Source: an uncultured Cytophagales bacterium
Lineage (GTDB): Bacteria; Bacteroidota; Bacteroidia; Cytophagales; Thermoflexibacteraceae
DNA length: 64,000 bases
Reading direction: 5' to 3'
Assembly (NCBI GenBank): GCA_938039675.1
Contig: CALHUI010000012.1
Span: 1 to 64,000 of the forward strand
The translations under genes were made by a program, and so were the position numbers. The notes below the pieces were generated by a model that was not told where the DNA came from, ran no database searches, and was given only the letters and a program-made list of their open reading frames with translations. The stretch's first letter is position 1. The number at the start of each line of letters is the position of its first letter. Positions 45,003 through 54,562 of this stretch are shown here, in pieces.

Positions 45003-46826
45003 TTATGGTTGTTGGGTTGCATCTGTCTTTTGCCAAAGTTCCCGCAGACGGGCTGTGATATGGGCTGCGTCAATGCCGCAGTAATCGTACTGCTGAGCAG
45101 GCTCTCCGTGCGGAATAAACTCATCGGGAAGCCCCAGCCTGATAACAGGTAGGTTCAGTTGATGGCCGGCCAGCCACTCCAACACTGCCGAGCCGAAACC
45201 GCCAGCGAGGATGCCGTCTTCTACTGTCAGAATGGCGCAATGTGTGGCTGCCATCGCAAGCAGTTCTTCGTCTAAGGGTTTAACAAAGCGCATATCGTAA
45301 TGGCTGATGCGGATGCCTTCTTCGGCAAGTGCAATTGCTGCCTGTTGTACGAAGTTTCCCGTATGGCCAATGCTCAGTACGGCTATTCGTTCGCCACGCA
45401 TCAATATTCTTCCTTTACCGACAGGAATTTTTTGGAAAGGTTGCCGCCACTCTTGCAAAACACCGTGCCCGCGCGGATAGCGAATGGCAAAAGGTTGTTG
45501 TATATCGGAAAGTTGTGCGGTGTAGAGCAGTTGGCGCAGTTCTGCCTCATCCATCGGGGCGGCTATTAGCAGCTCAGGAATGCAGCGCAGAGAGGCTATA
45601 TCAAATGCGCCCTGATGAGTGGCACCGTCTGCCCCTACCAAGCCGGCGCGGTCGAGGCAAAAAATTACTTTCAGTTTTTGCAAACAAACATCGTGAATGA
45701 TTTGGTCGTAGGCACGCTGGGCAAAAGTTGCGTAGAGGTTGCAATAAGGAATCATGCCTTGTGCAGCCATACCTGCAGCAAAAGTAACAGCGTGCTGTTC
45801 GGCAATACCCACATCGAACGTCCGTTCCGGAAAAACATCCATTAGCCGCCGCATGGATGAGCCGGAAAGCATGGCAGGTGTAATGCCGACTATGCGCGGA
45901 TTGCAGGCAGCCAGTTCTGTAAGCGTTTCCCCGAAAACATCCTGATATTTGGCAGGTTGAAAACTTGGTTTTATGCTGATAATTTCACCTGTATGCTTAT
46001 CGAATTTGCCGGGCGAGTGCCAAAAGGTTTGGTTTTGCTCGGCCTGCTCCAGCCCCTTGCCTTTGATGGTTCGGCAATGAAGCAAGCGAAGCCCCTGTTG
46101 TGCTTTTAGCGCTGTTAATTGGTGTACCAATGCAATTACATCGTGGCCGTCGGCAATGCCGTAATAAGGAATGTTGAGCGATTGGAAAAAATTAGTCAGT
46201 GCTGTCGGGCGTTGTTTAGGCCATTGCTGCATTTGCTCGTGCAGTGCGCCTATGTTTGGGTCAATCGAGATGCCGTTGTCATTGACAATCACCAACAGAT
46301 TTACTTGCCGTTGGCTACTGCTTGCGGCGTGATTGAGTGCTTCAAAGGCCATTCCGGCAGTCAGCCCTCCGTCGCCGATAACGGCTACATGGGTGCGGGT
46401 ATAGTTGCCGGCCAGCCGCGAAGCATTGGCCATGCCCAAGGCTGCCGAAACCGATGTAGAGGAATGACCTGTTCCGAAGGCATCAAACACGCTTTCTGCG
46501 CGAACGGGGAAGCCTGCAATGCCGCCCCATTTCCGATTGGTGGCAAATGCCTTGCGTCTGCCGGTCAGAATTTTATGACCGTAAGCCTGATGCCCTACGT
46601 CCCAAATGAGCACCTCATCGGGTGTTTGGAGCACATAGTGGAGCGCCACGGTCAGTTCCACCGTACCCAGACTTGCTCCCAGATGCCCTCCCGAACGCGA
46701 AACATGGTCTATGATAAACTGCCGCAGTTCGTGGCATATTTGTGGCAATTGCTCAACGGGGAGTTGGCGCAAATCGGCAGGGGTTTCTATACGTGCGAGC
46801 AACGGGAATTCTGTGGCAGTTTGCAT
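45003..46826 (-). CDS. dxs: 1-deoxy-D-xylulose-5-phosphate synthase
   Basis: Dxs condenses pyruvate and glyceraldehyde 3-phosphate, the entry step of the MEP isoprenoid pathway, using thiamine diphosphate. The 607-residue protein shows WDVGHQAYGHKILTGRRKAF, the TPP site GDGGLTAGMAFEALNHAASS, VIVNDNGISIDPNIGAL, and the transketolase-like pyrimidine domain FDVGIAEQHAVTFAAGMAAQ with DRAGLVGADGATHQGAFDI. Length and order are normal. Its promoter box sits only 4 bp before the ATG, so the transcript may be leaderless. Confidence 0.96.
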   Translation of the reverse strand: MQTATEFPLLARIETPADLRQLPVEQLPQICHELRQFIIDHVSRSGGHLGASLGTVELTVALHYVLQTPDEVLIWDVGHQAYGHKILTGRRKAFATNRKWGGIAGFPVRAESVFDAFGTGHSSTSVSAALGMANASRLAGNYTRTHVAVIGDGGLTAGMAFEALNHAASSSQRQVNLLVIVNDNGISIDPNIGALHEQMQQWPKQRPTALTNFFQSLNIPYYGIADGHDVIALVHQLTALKAQQGLRLLHCRTIKGKGLEQAEQNQTFWHSPGKFDKHTGEIISIKPSFQPAKYQDVFGETLTELAACNPRIVGITPAMLSGSSMRRLMDVFPERTFDVGIAEQHAVTFAAGMAAQGMIPYCNLYATFAQRAYDQIIHDVCLQKLKVIFCLDRAGLVGADGATHQGAFDIASLRCIPELLIAAPMDEAELRQLLYTAQLSDIQQPFAIRYPRGHGVLQEWRQPFQKIPVGKGRILMRGERIAVLSIGHTGNFVQQAAIALAEEGIRISHYDMRFVKPLDEELLAMAATHCAILTVEDGILAGGFGSAVLEWLAGHQLNLPVIRLGLPDEFIPHGEPAQQYDYCGIDAAHITARLRELWQKTDATQQP

Positions 46827-46830
46827 CGGG

Positions 46831-46838
46831 CAAAGTTA
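46831..46838 (-). promoter_or_regulatory. Promoter -7 box of dxs
   Basis: On the minus strand TAACTTTG matches TAnnTTTG exactly, and only CCCG separates it from the ATG. Transcription would start at or inside the start codon. No good -33 TTTG is visible. Confidence 0.5.
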
Positions 46839-46895
46839 CTCGGATTTGACCATTTTAGTGAACACGGCAGACACTGGAAGGCGCATTACTGCTGC

Positions 46896-48980
46896 TTACA
46901 ACAGAGTCAGCATAATGCGGAAAACTGTTCCTACGCCGAGTTGGCTTTCTACGCCAATGGTCCCCCCGAGCGATTCTACCTGAGTTTTAACCAAATACAA
47001 GCCAAGTCCTTTGCCTTCGGTGTGGGTGTGCATCCGTTGGTACAGACCGAATATTTTGTAGGTATCGGTGTTGGCAAGGTCTATTCCCAGTCCGTTGTCT
47101 GCAACGGTCAGGCAGCAAAAATCGCCTACTTGGTCAGATGAAACCACAATATGCGGGGTGCGGTTTTCGGCGTGGTATTTAATCGCATTGGATACCAAGT
47201 TGTGCAAAATACTGTGCATGTAGCCTCTGACCGTGTAGAGTATGGGATGTAAGGTAAAATCGTACTGAATACTTGCCTGTGTAGCCGCAATATTGGCTTC
47301 CAAACCAATTAGTACCTGCCGCATGATTTCCTCCAAATCAACTTTTTCTTTTAATGCATCTAGGCTTTGGCGGGTAGAAATAATCATGTTCAGGTCTTTG
47401 ATGACTTGGTCGAGATTGGCTGCCGATTTTTGCAGGTTCTTCAATATCTCCATATTGAACCGGTCATCTAACCGATTGACATTAAAAATGCTAATCAGCC
47501 CCAGTATTTGGGTAATAGGCGAGCGGATATTGTGAGAAACGATGTAGGAAAATTGTTGAAGGTCTTTGTTGTGGCTGTTGAGGCCTTTAATGGTAGCTTG
47601 AAGGTCGCGGGTGCGCTCTTTGACCATCTGTTCTAAATTGGCGGCTTGGGCGGCTATTTGTTTGTTCTGTTCTTGCAACAACCTGTTTTTCAAATCAATT
47701 TTATATTGGCTGCGTTTCAAGTCAAGGTTTGCGCGCCTGCGCTTCCGATTAAGGCGTATCAGGAAGAACAATAGTGGTATGACCACCGCCGCAAACAACA
47801 GGCTGCCCATAAGCAAATAGTTGCGCTCCTTTTCCACTGCCTCGGCTTTTTTCTGCATCAATTTCTCATGTACTTGCTGAATAGCCTGTGCATTTATGAT
47901 GCGCACTTGTTCTAATTTCTTTTGCGAACCGTAAGTGTTGAGCGAATCTCCTAAGTATTTGTAGGTTTCCAAAAATTGTAGTGCGGTTGAGGCATTGCCC
48001 AATGATTTGGCATACAGATACCGAAAACGCAAGTAGGCAAGTTGAGCTTCGGCACTTATAGCAGTAGCATCGGTCAGTTTTGCTGCTTGTTGCAGCAGTT
48101 CCGCCGCTTTTTGCTTGTTGCCTATGCTAAGATAGGTTTCGGCAGCGTGCAGTTATCAATAACGGCACGGCTGGTATCCCGATATTCTAAGGCAGAAAGA
48201 TAGCTTGCTTCTAACAGGGGAATGGCTTCGCGGTATTTCTGTTGTTTAAAATACACCTTCCCGATATTTCCCTTAGCCGTTACTGCCCACTGCGACATGT
48301 TATAACGGGCGGCAAGCGTGGCAGCATGTTCAAAATAGCCCACAGCCACATCGTCGTAGTGTTCCTGAAAGTGATAAATATGCCCTATTCGGTTATAGGC
48401 ATGCAGGGTATGGGTGATATTATAGCGCGTATCTTTTTGCAAAAAGTCGTCTAAAAAAAACTCTTGCTCGGTCGTAGTCGTTTACATTAAAATACAAATT
48501 GCCAATCTGATAATTCATTACATTGGCAAGCGTATGATTTCTTAGCTGCCGGTAGATGATAAGTGCCTTGGTTTTACAGTGCAGCGCCGAGTCGTAGCGA
48601 TTCTGTTTGTTGTAAATGTCGGACAGTATGCGAAATGATGATGCTTTACGGTTATCATCCCCTATTTTTGCAGCCCATCGGAGGGCAAGATGTGCATAGA
48701 GGATAGCTTCCGAAAACTCTTGCTGCCGATAGGCACACATGGCCAATAAATGGCTCTTGGCAAAATTTTCAACTACCAACTTAGAGCCGTAATAGCTGGC
48801 ATTGGCTTTGTACGGCAAGCGTTCAAGCGTTGGGGCAGAGAGGGTATCATAGTCGCCGCCGGAAGCAATCAGTTTTTGATAGCCTGCTATCGGATATATT
48901 GTATTATCCTCTTGCCCCATCAAGGGGTGAGCAAAAAGCCAACTTGCTATCAGTAAAAAAGATGTAAAAAGCCTATACAT
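46896..48980 (-). pseudogene. TPR sensor histidine kinase gene with two frameshifts
   Basis: The N-terminal part has a signal peptide (MYRLFTSFLLIASWLFAHPL) and TPR repeats. One membrane segment follows (LLMGSLLFAAVVIPLLFFLI), then a coiled coil and the kinase core: H-box FSYIVSHNIRSPITQIL, N-box HNLVSNAIKYHAEN, G1 VADNGLGIDLA and G2 GKGLGLYLVKTQVESLGGTI. The frame shifts at an A8 run (48453-48460; seven would restore LDDFLQKDTRYNI). It shifts back near 48150 through a missing base before AETYLSIGNKQKAAELL. The kinase half (from about 48120) is intact. The two indels cancel downstream but leave about 100 residues out of frame. Decay, slippage switching or sequencing error are all possible. 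Confidence 0.85.
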
Positions 48981-49037
48981 GCCTCAAAAAATGTGCCTTA
49001 TACAAAAATAAGACTAATAAGGAAACCGTAAAGGGAT

Positions 49038-49964
49038 ATGATTAAAATACAGGTGAAAAAACTTGCCACAATGACAGGCCATGCTGATAGCCTCTATGCG
49101 CTTGCTCCTGCCGCTGCTCCCGATTGTTTTTACTCGGCAGGTAATGACGGTTTGGTTGTACTATGGGATAAAAACAAGCCTGAACAGGGGCAACTCATCG
49201 CCAGGGTATCCGGAACAGTATATGCCCTTTGCCCCCTTCTCAAGGAGCAAGCACTTGTGGTAGGGCAAAACAATCAAGGGGTGTACCGCATCCAAACAGA
49301 CACGCGACGGGTTTCAGCCTCAGCCGCCGTTACTTCGGCTGCCATCTTTGATATAGCCTCCCAAAACAATTGGCTGTATGTCGCCGCAGGCAGTGGCGAG
49401 TTAATTGTGCTGACTGCCGACTGTCTGCAAACAATTGGCAAATGGCAAATTTGCGACAAAAGCCTGCGTTGTTTAGCCCTACATGCCTCCTTGCCGCATT
49501 TGGCAATTGGTACAAGCAACCACCATATCTACATTATCGACCACCGAACCATGCAGCCCATAGCAAAGTTAGCAGGGCACACCAACTCCGTTTTTTCGCT
49601 TACCTACTCGCCTTGTGGGCGTTACTTGCTCAGCGGCAGCCGCGATGCACATTTGCGCATATGGGACACAGCAGCTGGCTATGCACTGCAACAAAGCATT
49701 GTTGCGCATATGTACACCATTAATCATATAGCATACAGTCCCAACGGCAAGTGGTTTATTACTTGCAGCAAAGACAAATCCATTAAACTTTGGGAGGCCG
49801 CCACCTTTACCTTACGGAAGGTGATTGACCGCGCCCGACATGCCGGCCACGGCACTTCAGTAAATAAATTGCTTTGGCTCAACAACAACCAATTTGTGGC
49901 TGCTTCCGACGACCGAACGCTGTCTATTTGGGAGTTTACTATGGAAAACTCAATCAATTTTTAA
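49038..49964 (+). CDS. WD40-repeat protein
   Basis: The 308-residue protein is nearly all WD40 blades. Clear ones are LAGHTNSVFSLTYSPCGRYL with HLRIWDT, and AHMYTINHIAYSPNGKWFIT with SIKLWE, ending in DDRTLSIWEF. There is no signal peptide, so it is probably a cytoplasmic scaffold. It starts 57 bp from the divergent histidine kinase gene; a partner role is only a guess. Confidence 0.85.
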   Translation: MIKIQVKKLATMTGHADSLYALAPAAAPDCFYSAGNDGLVVLWDKNKPEQGQLIARVSGTVYALCPLLKEQALVVGQNNQGVYRIQTDTRRVSASAAVTSAAIFDIASQNNWLYVAAGSGELIVLTADCLQTIGKWQICDKSLRCLALHASLPHLAIGTSNHHIYIIDHRTMQPIAKLAGHTNSVFSLTYSPCGRYLLSGSRDAHLRIWDTAAGYALQQSIVAHMYTINHIAYSPNGKWFITCSKDKSIKLWEAATFTLRKVIDRARHAGHGTSVNKLLWLNNNQFVAASDDRTLSIWEFTMENSINF

Positions 49965-50087
49965 CAAAAATAAGACTGTTGTTGGATTTTTATTGGTTTT
50001 CTCTAATTTGCAACTGCTATATTGTGTCATCATGTAAAATATTAGTTGTTCAAGTACATTACAGGCTGACGGCAGGCAGCCCCTTTT

Positions 50088-50828
50088 ATGAAAGTTACAT
50101 CGTTAGACATTCGCAAAAAATCCTTTGAAAAAGTAGCCTTTGGCGGTTACAGTAAAGAGGAAGTTCATTCTTTTCTGAATGCGCTGTCGCAGGCATGGGA
50201 GGAAATCGGCTATCGCAATCAGGATTTGGAAGCCAAGCTTGCCAATGCTATGTCAGAACTGAACCGCCTCAAAGATATAGAGGCTTCACTTTTCAGGCAT
50301 CTGAACAAGTTGGAAGACAGTAACAATGCGCTGCGGGAGAATGCTAAGCGCGAAGCAGACCTATTGATGTATGAAACCCGCATCAAAGCCAATCAGATAT
50401 TAGAAGAGGCCCGTTTGAAAGCCCGCGCCATGATTAAAGAGGCAAACCAGCGCACCCATCAGTCCCTTTCGGAAATGCGCGAGGAACTCCGCAAGTTAGA
50501 CTACACCTGTCGCTTGTTGGAAAAACAACGCGATACATTACTCCACGAAATGCGGCAACTGATTACCGACACTCAACACAGAATAGACCAAGTGGAAGCC
50601 TTCAAGCGAACGGTCATCTACGAAGAAGAAATCTGCAAGGCTAACGAGCTGATGCGACAACAAAACATGCAGGCGCGGCAGGATTTAAAGGAAATAGACG
50701 ACTATCTGCAACAAAAGAAACCATCTGCATCAACCGCAATGCCGCCGCCCGTACATCAGGGGTCGGAAAAACAAGTCGTATCTTCTAACAATGAAGATGC
50801 GGAATGGTCGTTTTTTGATTCGCTGTAA
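50088..50828 (+). CDS. DivIVA-domain protein
   Basis: The first 40 residues are a DivIVA domain: SLDIRKKSFEKVAFGGYSKE, then EVHSFLNALSQAWEE. Long coiled coils follow (residues about 40-200), with a typical ALRENAKREADLLMYETRIK region. The C-terminal tail is disordered and ends WSFFDSL. DivIVA proteins sense curved membranes and organise division or polar growth in Gram-positives; in Bacteroidota their role is poorly known. It probably precedes folB and coaD in the same transcription direction. Confidence 0.88.
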   Translation: MKVTSLDIRKKSFEKVAFGGYSKEEVHSFLNALSQAWEEIGYRNQDLEAKLANAMSELNRLKDIEASLFRHLNKLEDSNNALRENAKREADLLMYETRIKANQILEEARLKARAMIKEANQRTHQSLSEMREELRKLDYTCRLLEKQRDTLLHEMRQLITDTQHRIDQVEAFKRTVIYEEEICKANELMRQQNMQARQDLKEIDDYLQQKKPSASTAMPPPVHQGSEKQVVSSNNEDAEWSFFDSL

Positions 50829-51033
50829 TTACAGGATGTATTGATGCAGCAATTTGGGTGTGCGAGCCAAATCAATCAGTATTTCGGATTTCACAGTTTC
50901 AAAAAAATCGGCGAAAAACCATTCATTTGCAGCAATTTATGTTGCTTACTTGATTACGCTTAAAATTTGCCGAATCACTTACCGAAGAAACAACTCATCA
51001 TTTCATCATTTAACCAAACTTACCGACATTTCC

Positions 51034-51423
51034 ATGCCTTCTGTTGATACTATATCTCTCAAAGGGCTTGTTTTTTTTGCTTACCACGGCTACTATCCCG
51101 AAGAGCGCAAAATTGGCAATCGGTACGGGGTAGATATTGTTGTGCGCACCGATTTAAGCCGTGCCGCCATCAACGACCGTTTGGCCGATACCATTAACTA
51201 CGAAACCCTCTACGCCATCGCGAAAGAGGAAATGGGAAAACCTGCGCAGTTGCTGGAAAACTTAGGCGAGCGCATCGTACAACAGATTTTTAGCCGATTC
51301 GGTACAGCTTCCCATGTAAAAATCGTTATTCGCAAATACAATCCGCCAATCGGCGGCATTTGCCATGCCGCCGAAATAGTTCTGCGGAGAAAGCGTAAGG
51401 AATCAATACCGGGCGTATCTTAG
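51034..51423 (+). CDS. folB: Dihydroneopterin aldolase
   Basis: FolB cleaves dihydroneopterin to 6-hydroxymethyl-dihydropterin in folate synthesis. The 129-residue protein shows LKGLVFFAYHGYYPEERKIG, RLADTINYETLYAI and the late IRKYNPPIGGICHAAEIVLR with the conserved Lys and Pro. The frame is open 180 bp further upstream, but homology begins at the ATG at 51034. Confidence 0.93.
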   Translation: MPSVDTISLKGLVFFAYHGYYPEERKIGNRYGVDIVVRTDLSRAAINDRLADTINYETLYAIAKEEMGKPAQLLENLGERIVQQIFSRFGTASHVKIVIRKYNPPIGGICHAAEIVLRRKRKESIPGVS

Positions 51424-51450
51424 TGCGTACTAAAACTATAATCTACATCC

Positions 51451-51933
51451 ATGGCAGCCCGAATTGCTATTTTCCCCGGCTCATTTGACCCTTTTACCCG
51501 AGGGCATGAAGATATTGTGCGTCGCGGCAGTCACTTTTTTGACCACATCATCATCGGCATTGGTCATAACAGCCAAAAGCAACGCTTTTTCCCCTTAGAA
51601 TTGATGATGGATTGCATCCGCGAAACTTTCGCTGATACGCCGAATGTTTCAGTGGAATCCTTTCAAGGGCTTACTGCCCTGTTTGCCCGGCAAAAAGGCG
51701 CACAGTTTCTTCTCCGCGGATTGCGCAACACCACCGACTTTGAGTATGAAAACTCCATTGCACAAGTCAATAAGCAGGTCGTAACAGGTTTGGAAACCGT
51801 ATTGCTCATTACTTCGCCGCATCTGGCTTATATCAGCTCTACCATCGTGCGCGATATCTACCGCTATGGACAGAATGTAGATGCCTACCTCCCTTATTCA
51901 TTGGAGGCCGTAAAGGCTAAGTATGGGCATTGA
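51451..51933 (+). CDS. coaD: Pantetheine-phosphate adenylyltransferase
   Basis: CoaD adenylates 4'-phosphopantetheine to dephospho-CoA. The 160-residue protein shows the nucleotidyltransferase start ARIAIFPGSFDPFTRGHEDI with the TxGH-type motif, QFLLRGLRNTTDFEYENSIA and SPHLAYISSTIVRDIYRYG. It is 27 bp after folB, and co-transcription of these two cofactor genes is likely. Confidence 0.95.
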   Translation: MAARIAIFPGSFDPFTRGHEDIVRRGSHFFDHIIIGIGHNSQKQRFFPLELMMDCIRETFADTPNVSVESFQGLTALFARQKGAQFLLRGLRNTTDFEYENSIAQVNKQVVTGLETVLLITSPHLAYISSTIVRDIYRYGQNVDAYLPYSLEAVKAKYGH

Positions 51934-52089
51934 TTACAATTTCGGAGTTCGGATTGGGGATTTCGGATGTAACAAGTCAGCCCAAAAACATGTCATCCAT
52001 CCGCCCGAAATACTTACTCTGCAAAAGCCTGCTGTAAACTCAACCACTGAAAAGATAACTCGCAGATATTCAGGATTTTGACCGATAAA

Positions 52090-52123
52090 AAAAGCGCCGA
52101 CAGGCATTTGCTTGTCGGTGCTT
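52090..52123 (-). terminator. Terminator of hppD
   Basis: AAGCGCCGACA and TGTCGGTGCTT (within 52092-52122) form an 11-bp stem with one G-U pair. On the minus strand a run of seven T follows. It lies downstream of hppD. Confidence 0.85.
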
Positions 52124-52155
52124 CAAACATACAGCCATCACTTCTAAGAGGTTCC

Positions 52156-53286
52156 TTACAGCGTTCCGCGGAGCATCTGCTCGCGCTCGATGGCCTCAAA
52201 CAAGGCTTTGAAATTGCCTTTGCCGAACGATTTAGCCCCTTTGCGCTGAATAATTTCAAAAAACATGGTGGGGCGCGGCTCTACCGGACGGGTGAAAATC
52301 TGCAACAAGTAGCCCTCTTCGTCGCGGTCAATCAGGATACCCAACTCTTTCAATGGCAGCAGGTCTTCGTCTATTTCGCCCACGCGCTCCAAAACAGTGT
52401 CGTAGTAAGTGGCCGGCACACGCAAGAACTCAACACCGCGGTTGCGCAACTGTGTAACCGTTTCAATAATGTTATCAGTTGCTACGGCTATGTGTTGTAC
52501 GCCCGCTCCGCCGTAAAAATCCAAGTATTCTTCTACCTGTGATTTCTTCTTGCCTTCCGCAGGTTCATTAATCGGGAATTTGATGCGGCCATTGCCATTG
52601 CTCATCACCTTGCTCATCAGGGCGGTATATTCCGTAGAAATGTCCTTGTCGTCAAAAGACACCAGTTGCGAAAAACCCATTACGCGGGCGTAAAAATCAA
52701 CCCACTTGTTCATTTCGTTCCAGCCTACGTTGCCTACCATGTGGTCAACATATTTCAAACCCACGTCCGCAGGGCGGTAAGCAGGGTTCCACGCGCGGAA
52801 GCCGGGCAGGAAGGAGCCGTTGTAGCGGTTGCGCTCTACGAATATGTGAACAGTTTCGCCGTAGGTGTAAATACCCGAACGAACTACTTTGCCAAATTCA
52901 TCCTCTTCGGTTGTAGGCTTCATGTAAGGCTTAGCACCGCGGCTCACGGTTTCGTTGAAAGCAGAAACCGCATCGTCCACCCAGAGGGCAACTACTTTTA
53001 CGCCGTCGCCGTGCAGGTCAATGTGGCGACCGATTTCAGTGCCCCCTTTCAGCGGCGAGGTGAGCACAAGGCGAATTTTGCCTTGCTGCAATACATAGCT
53101 CTCGCGGTCTTTCAGGCCGGTTTCCAAACCGGCATAGGCAAGCGGTTGAAAACCGAAAGCACTTTGATAGTAATGAGCAGCCTGTTTGCAGTTGCCAACA
53201 TACAATTCTACATAGTCTGTGCCATTAATGGGCAGAAAGTCGGTAGTTTGGGCTACTTCCGGTGCTTGCATCTCGAGTGTTTTCAT
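52156..53286 (-). CDS. hppD: 4-hydroxyphenylpyruvate dioxygenase
   Basis: HppD converts 4-hydroxyphenylpyruvate to homogentisate, a step of tyrosine degradation, using Fe(II). The iron ligands are all visible: VDHMVGNVGWNEMNKWVDFY (first His), GVQHIAVATDNIIETV (second His) and MFFEIIQRKGAKSFGKGNF (Glu). It has 376 residues, the usual bacterial length. It is divergent from phhA, so phenylalanine hydroxylation and homogentisate formation are neighbours. Tyrosine transaminase and homogentisate dioxygenase are not in the window. Confidence 0.96.
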   Translation of the reverse strand: MKTLEMQAPEVAQTTDFLPINGTDYVELYVGNCKQAAHYYQSAFGFQPLAYAGLETGLKDRESYVLQQGKIRLVLTSPLKGGTEIGRHIDLHGDGVKVVALWVDDAVSAFNETVSRGAKPYMKPTTEEDEFGKVVRSGIYTYGETVHIFVERNRYNGSFLPGFRAWNPAYRPADVGLKYVDHMVGNVGWNEMNKWVDFYARVMGFSQLVSFDDKDISTEYTALMSKVMSNGNGRIKFPINEPAEGKKKSQVEEYLDFYGGAGVQHIAVATDNIIETVTQLRNRGVEFLRVPATYYDTVLERVGEIDEDLLPLKELGILIDRDEEGYLLQIFTRPVEPRPTMFFEIIQRKGAKSFGKGNFKALFEAIEREQMLRGTL

Positions 53287-53327
53287 ATTATTATTCCTGT
53301 TAGGTGAGTAAAATCTGATTAATGAAA

Positions 53328-53335
53328 CAAAGCTA
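53328..53335 (-). promoter_or_regulatory. Promoter -7 box of hppD
   Basis: On the minus strand TAGCTTTG matches TAnnTTTG exactly, about 42 bp before the ATG. No clear -33 TTTG is seen at the usual distance. Confidence 0.5.
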
Positions 53336-53478
53336 CGAAAAAAAAGTTGCTTTACTAATTATTATCATGCAAAAGATTCAAAATATAGCTCGAATGAACT
53401 CAAATAGTTTCGGCAGGGTTTTAGGAACATAGTGTGGTAAGAGCAGGTGCGCAGCAAGCACGATAGTTTAGCCTTTAT

Positions 53479-53510
53479 TTTGCCCTATTGCAAGAAAAAG
53501 TGTATCTTCG
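53479..53510 (+). promoter_or_regulatory. Likely promoter of phhA
   Basis: TTTG at 53479-53482 and TATCTTCG at 53503-53510 are 20 bp apart; the second matches TAnnTTTG in all but one base. Transcription would start near 53516, about 185 bp before the chosen phhA start, which leaves a long leader. Confidence 0.5.
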
Positions 53511-53511
53511 C

Positions 53512-53580
53512 ATGGCTGAAGCACATTCTTTTGCAAAAAGCGATGTGATAAAGTTTAAGTTTTTATACAAATTAATTTGA
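53512..53580 (+). CDS. Possible short leader reading frame upstream of phhA
   Basis: A 22-codon frame (MAEAHSFAKSDVIKFKFLYK, then LI) has three Phe and one Tyr and ends 8 bp before a terminator-type hairpin. A second 22-codon frame starts at 53583 and contains LFIFF inside the hairpin region. The expected transcription start falls near the first ATG, so translation of the first frame is doubtful. Confidence 0.25.
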   Translation: MAEAHSFAKSDVIKFKFLYKLI

Positions 53581-53588
53581 CGATGAAG

Positions 53589-53626
53589 AAAGGCCGTTCT
53601 CCTTGGGAACGGCTTTTTATTTTTTT
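53589..53626 (+). terminator. Terminator-type hairpin in the phhA leader
   Basis: GCCGTTC and GAACGGC pair with a seven-base loop, flanked by A and T runs ending in TTTTTATTTTTTT. It lies between the likely phhA promoter and the phhA start, so it could end the leader transcript early. Confidence 0.75.
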
Positions 53627-53701
53627 CTGTGCCAAAACATGGATTTTTTGAAACAATTAATTAACTTGCCAATAATTGCTTTACTAAATAATAACACTAC
53701 A

Positions 53702-54439
53702 ATGATAGAGAAGCAGGACTATAGCCGCTATACCGATGAAGACAGACAGGTGTGGCAATTATTGTTTGACCGACAAATGGCATTGTTGCCGGGGCTTGCT
53801 TCGAGTGCCTATATGGAAGGGATTACCAAAGTAGGTTTCCGACGCGACAGAATCCCTCATTTTGATGAAGTAAACGAAGCACTCGCCAAACACACAGGCT
53901 GGCAATTGGTAGTAGTTCCCGGCCTGATTGATAACAAACCGTTTTTCGAGCTGTTGCTGAACAAAAAGTTTCCGGCAACTACTTGGTTTCGCAAACTTGC
54001 CGAGTTGGATTATTTGGAAGAGCCTGACATGTTTCACGATGTATTCGGGCATGTGCCGTTGCTTACCAATCAGGACTTTTGCAACTTTTTGAGTGGCCTG
54101 AGCAACATCGCACTGGAATACATTGACAACGAGTGGGCGATAGAACTCATATCAAGGTTGTATTGGTACACAGTAGAGTTTGGCCTGATTAACGATGCCG
54201 AAGAAGGATTGCGTATCTATGGAGCAGGTATTTTGTCTTCCGGCGGCGAGTCTGTTTATTGCCTTGGCGAGCAACCGCAGCGCGTACCGTTCAATGTGGA
54301 AGATATTATCAACACACCTTACATTAAAGACAAGTTTCAGGAAAAATATTTTGTGATTGACTCTTACCGCCAACTCTACGACTCATTAGCCGAAGTGGCA
54401 AGAGTTATCAAAAAGTATATAAGTGTAAGCATGGCATAA
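53702..54439 (+). CDS. phhA: Phenylalanine-4-hydroxylase
   Basis: PhhA hydroxylates phenylalanine to tyrosine with a pterin cofactor and Fe(II). The iron ligands are in DMFHDVFGHVPLLTNQDF (two His in HxxxxH) and YWYTVEFGLINDAEEG (Glu). GAGILSSGGESVYCLG is also typical of the family. It has 245 residues, the length of the short bacterial enzyme. I chose the ATG at 53702 (MIEKQDYSRYTDED); an in-frame ATG at 53639 would add a non-conserved extension. It follows a hairpin-containing leader. Confidence 0.95.
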   Translation: MIEKQDYSRYTDEDRQVWQLLFDRQMALLPGLASSAYMEGITKVGFRRDRIPHFDEVNEALAKHTGWQLVVVPGLIDNKPFFELLLNKKFPATTWFRKLAELDYLEEPDMFHDVFGHVPLLTNQDFCNFLSGLSNIALEYIDNEWAIELISRLYWYTVEFGLINDAEEGLRIYGAGILSSGGESVYCLGEQPQRVPFNVEDIINTPYIKDKFQEKYFVIDSYRQLYDSLAEVARVIKKYISVSMA

Positions 54440-54484
54440 TTGCCGCATAAAAAAAGCTACTGATGAAGCGTTTATGACTTGCTC

Positions 54485-54520
54485 AACCCGTTGGTACATT
54501 ATTCGCCGACGGGTTTTTTA
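54485..54520 (+). terminator. Terminator of phhA
   Basis: AACCCGTTGG (54485-54494) pairs with CCGACGGGTT (54506-54515) with one G-U pair, and a run of six T follows. It lies between the convergent phhA and WecA-like genes. Confidence 0.88.
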
Positions 54521-54562
54521 TACGCTCTCACCCACTTTCTTTTTACTGGTACTTCTGGTTTT

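Noticed and set aside
46119-47141. 340-codon frame on the plus strand
   Set aside because: It is antisense to dxs and the histidine kinase gene, with no domain signal.
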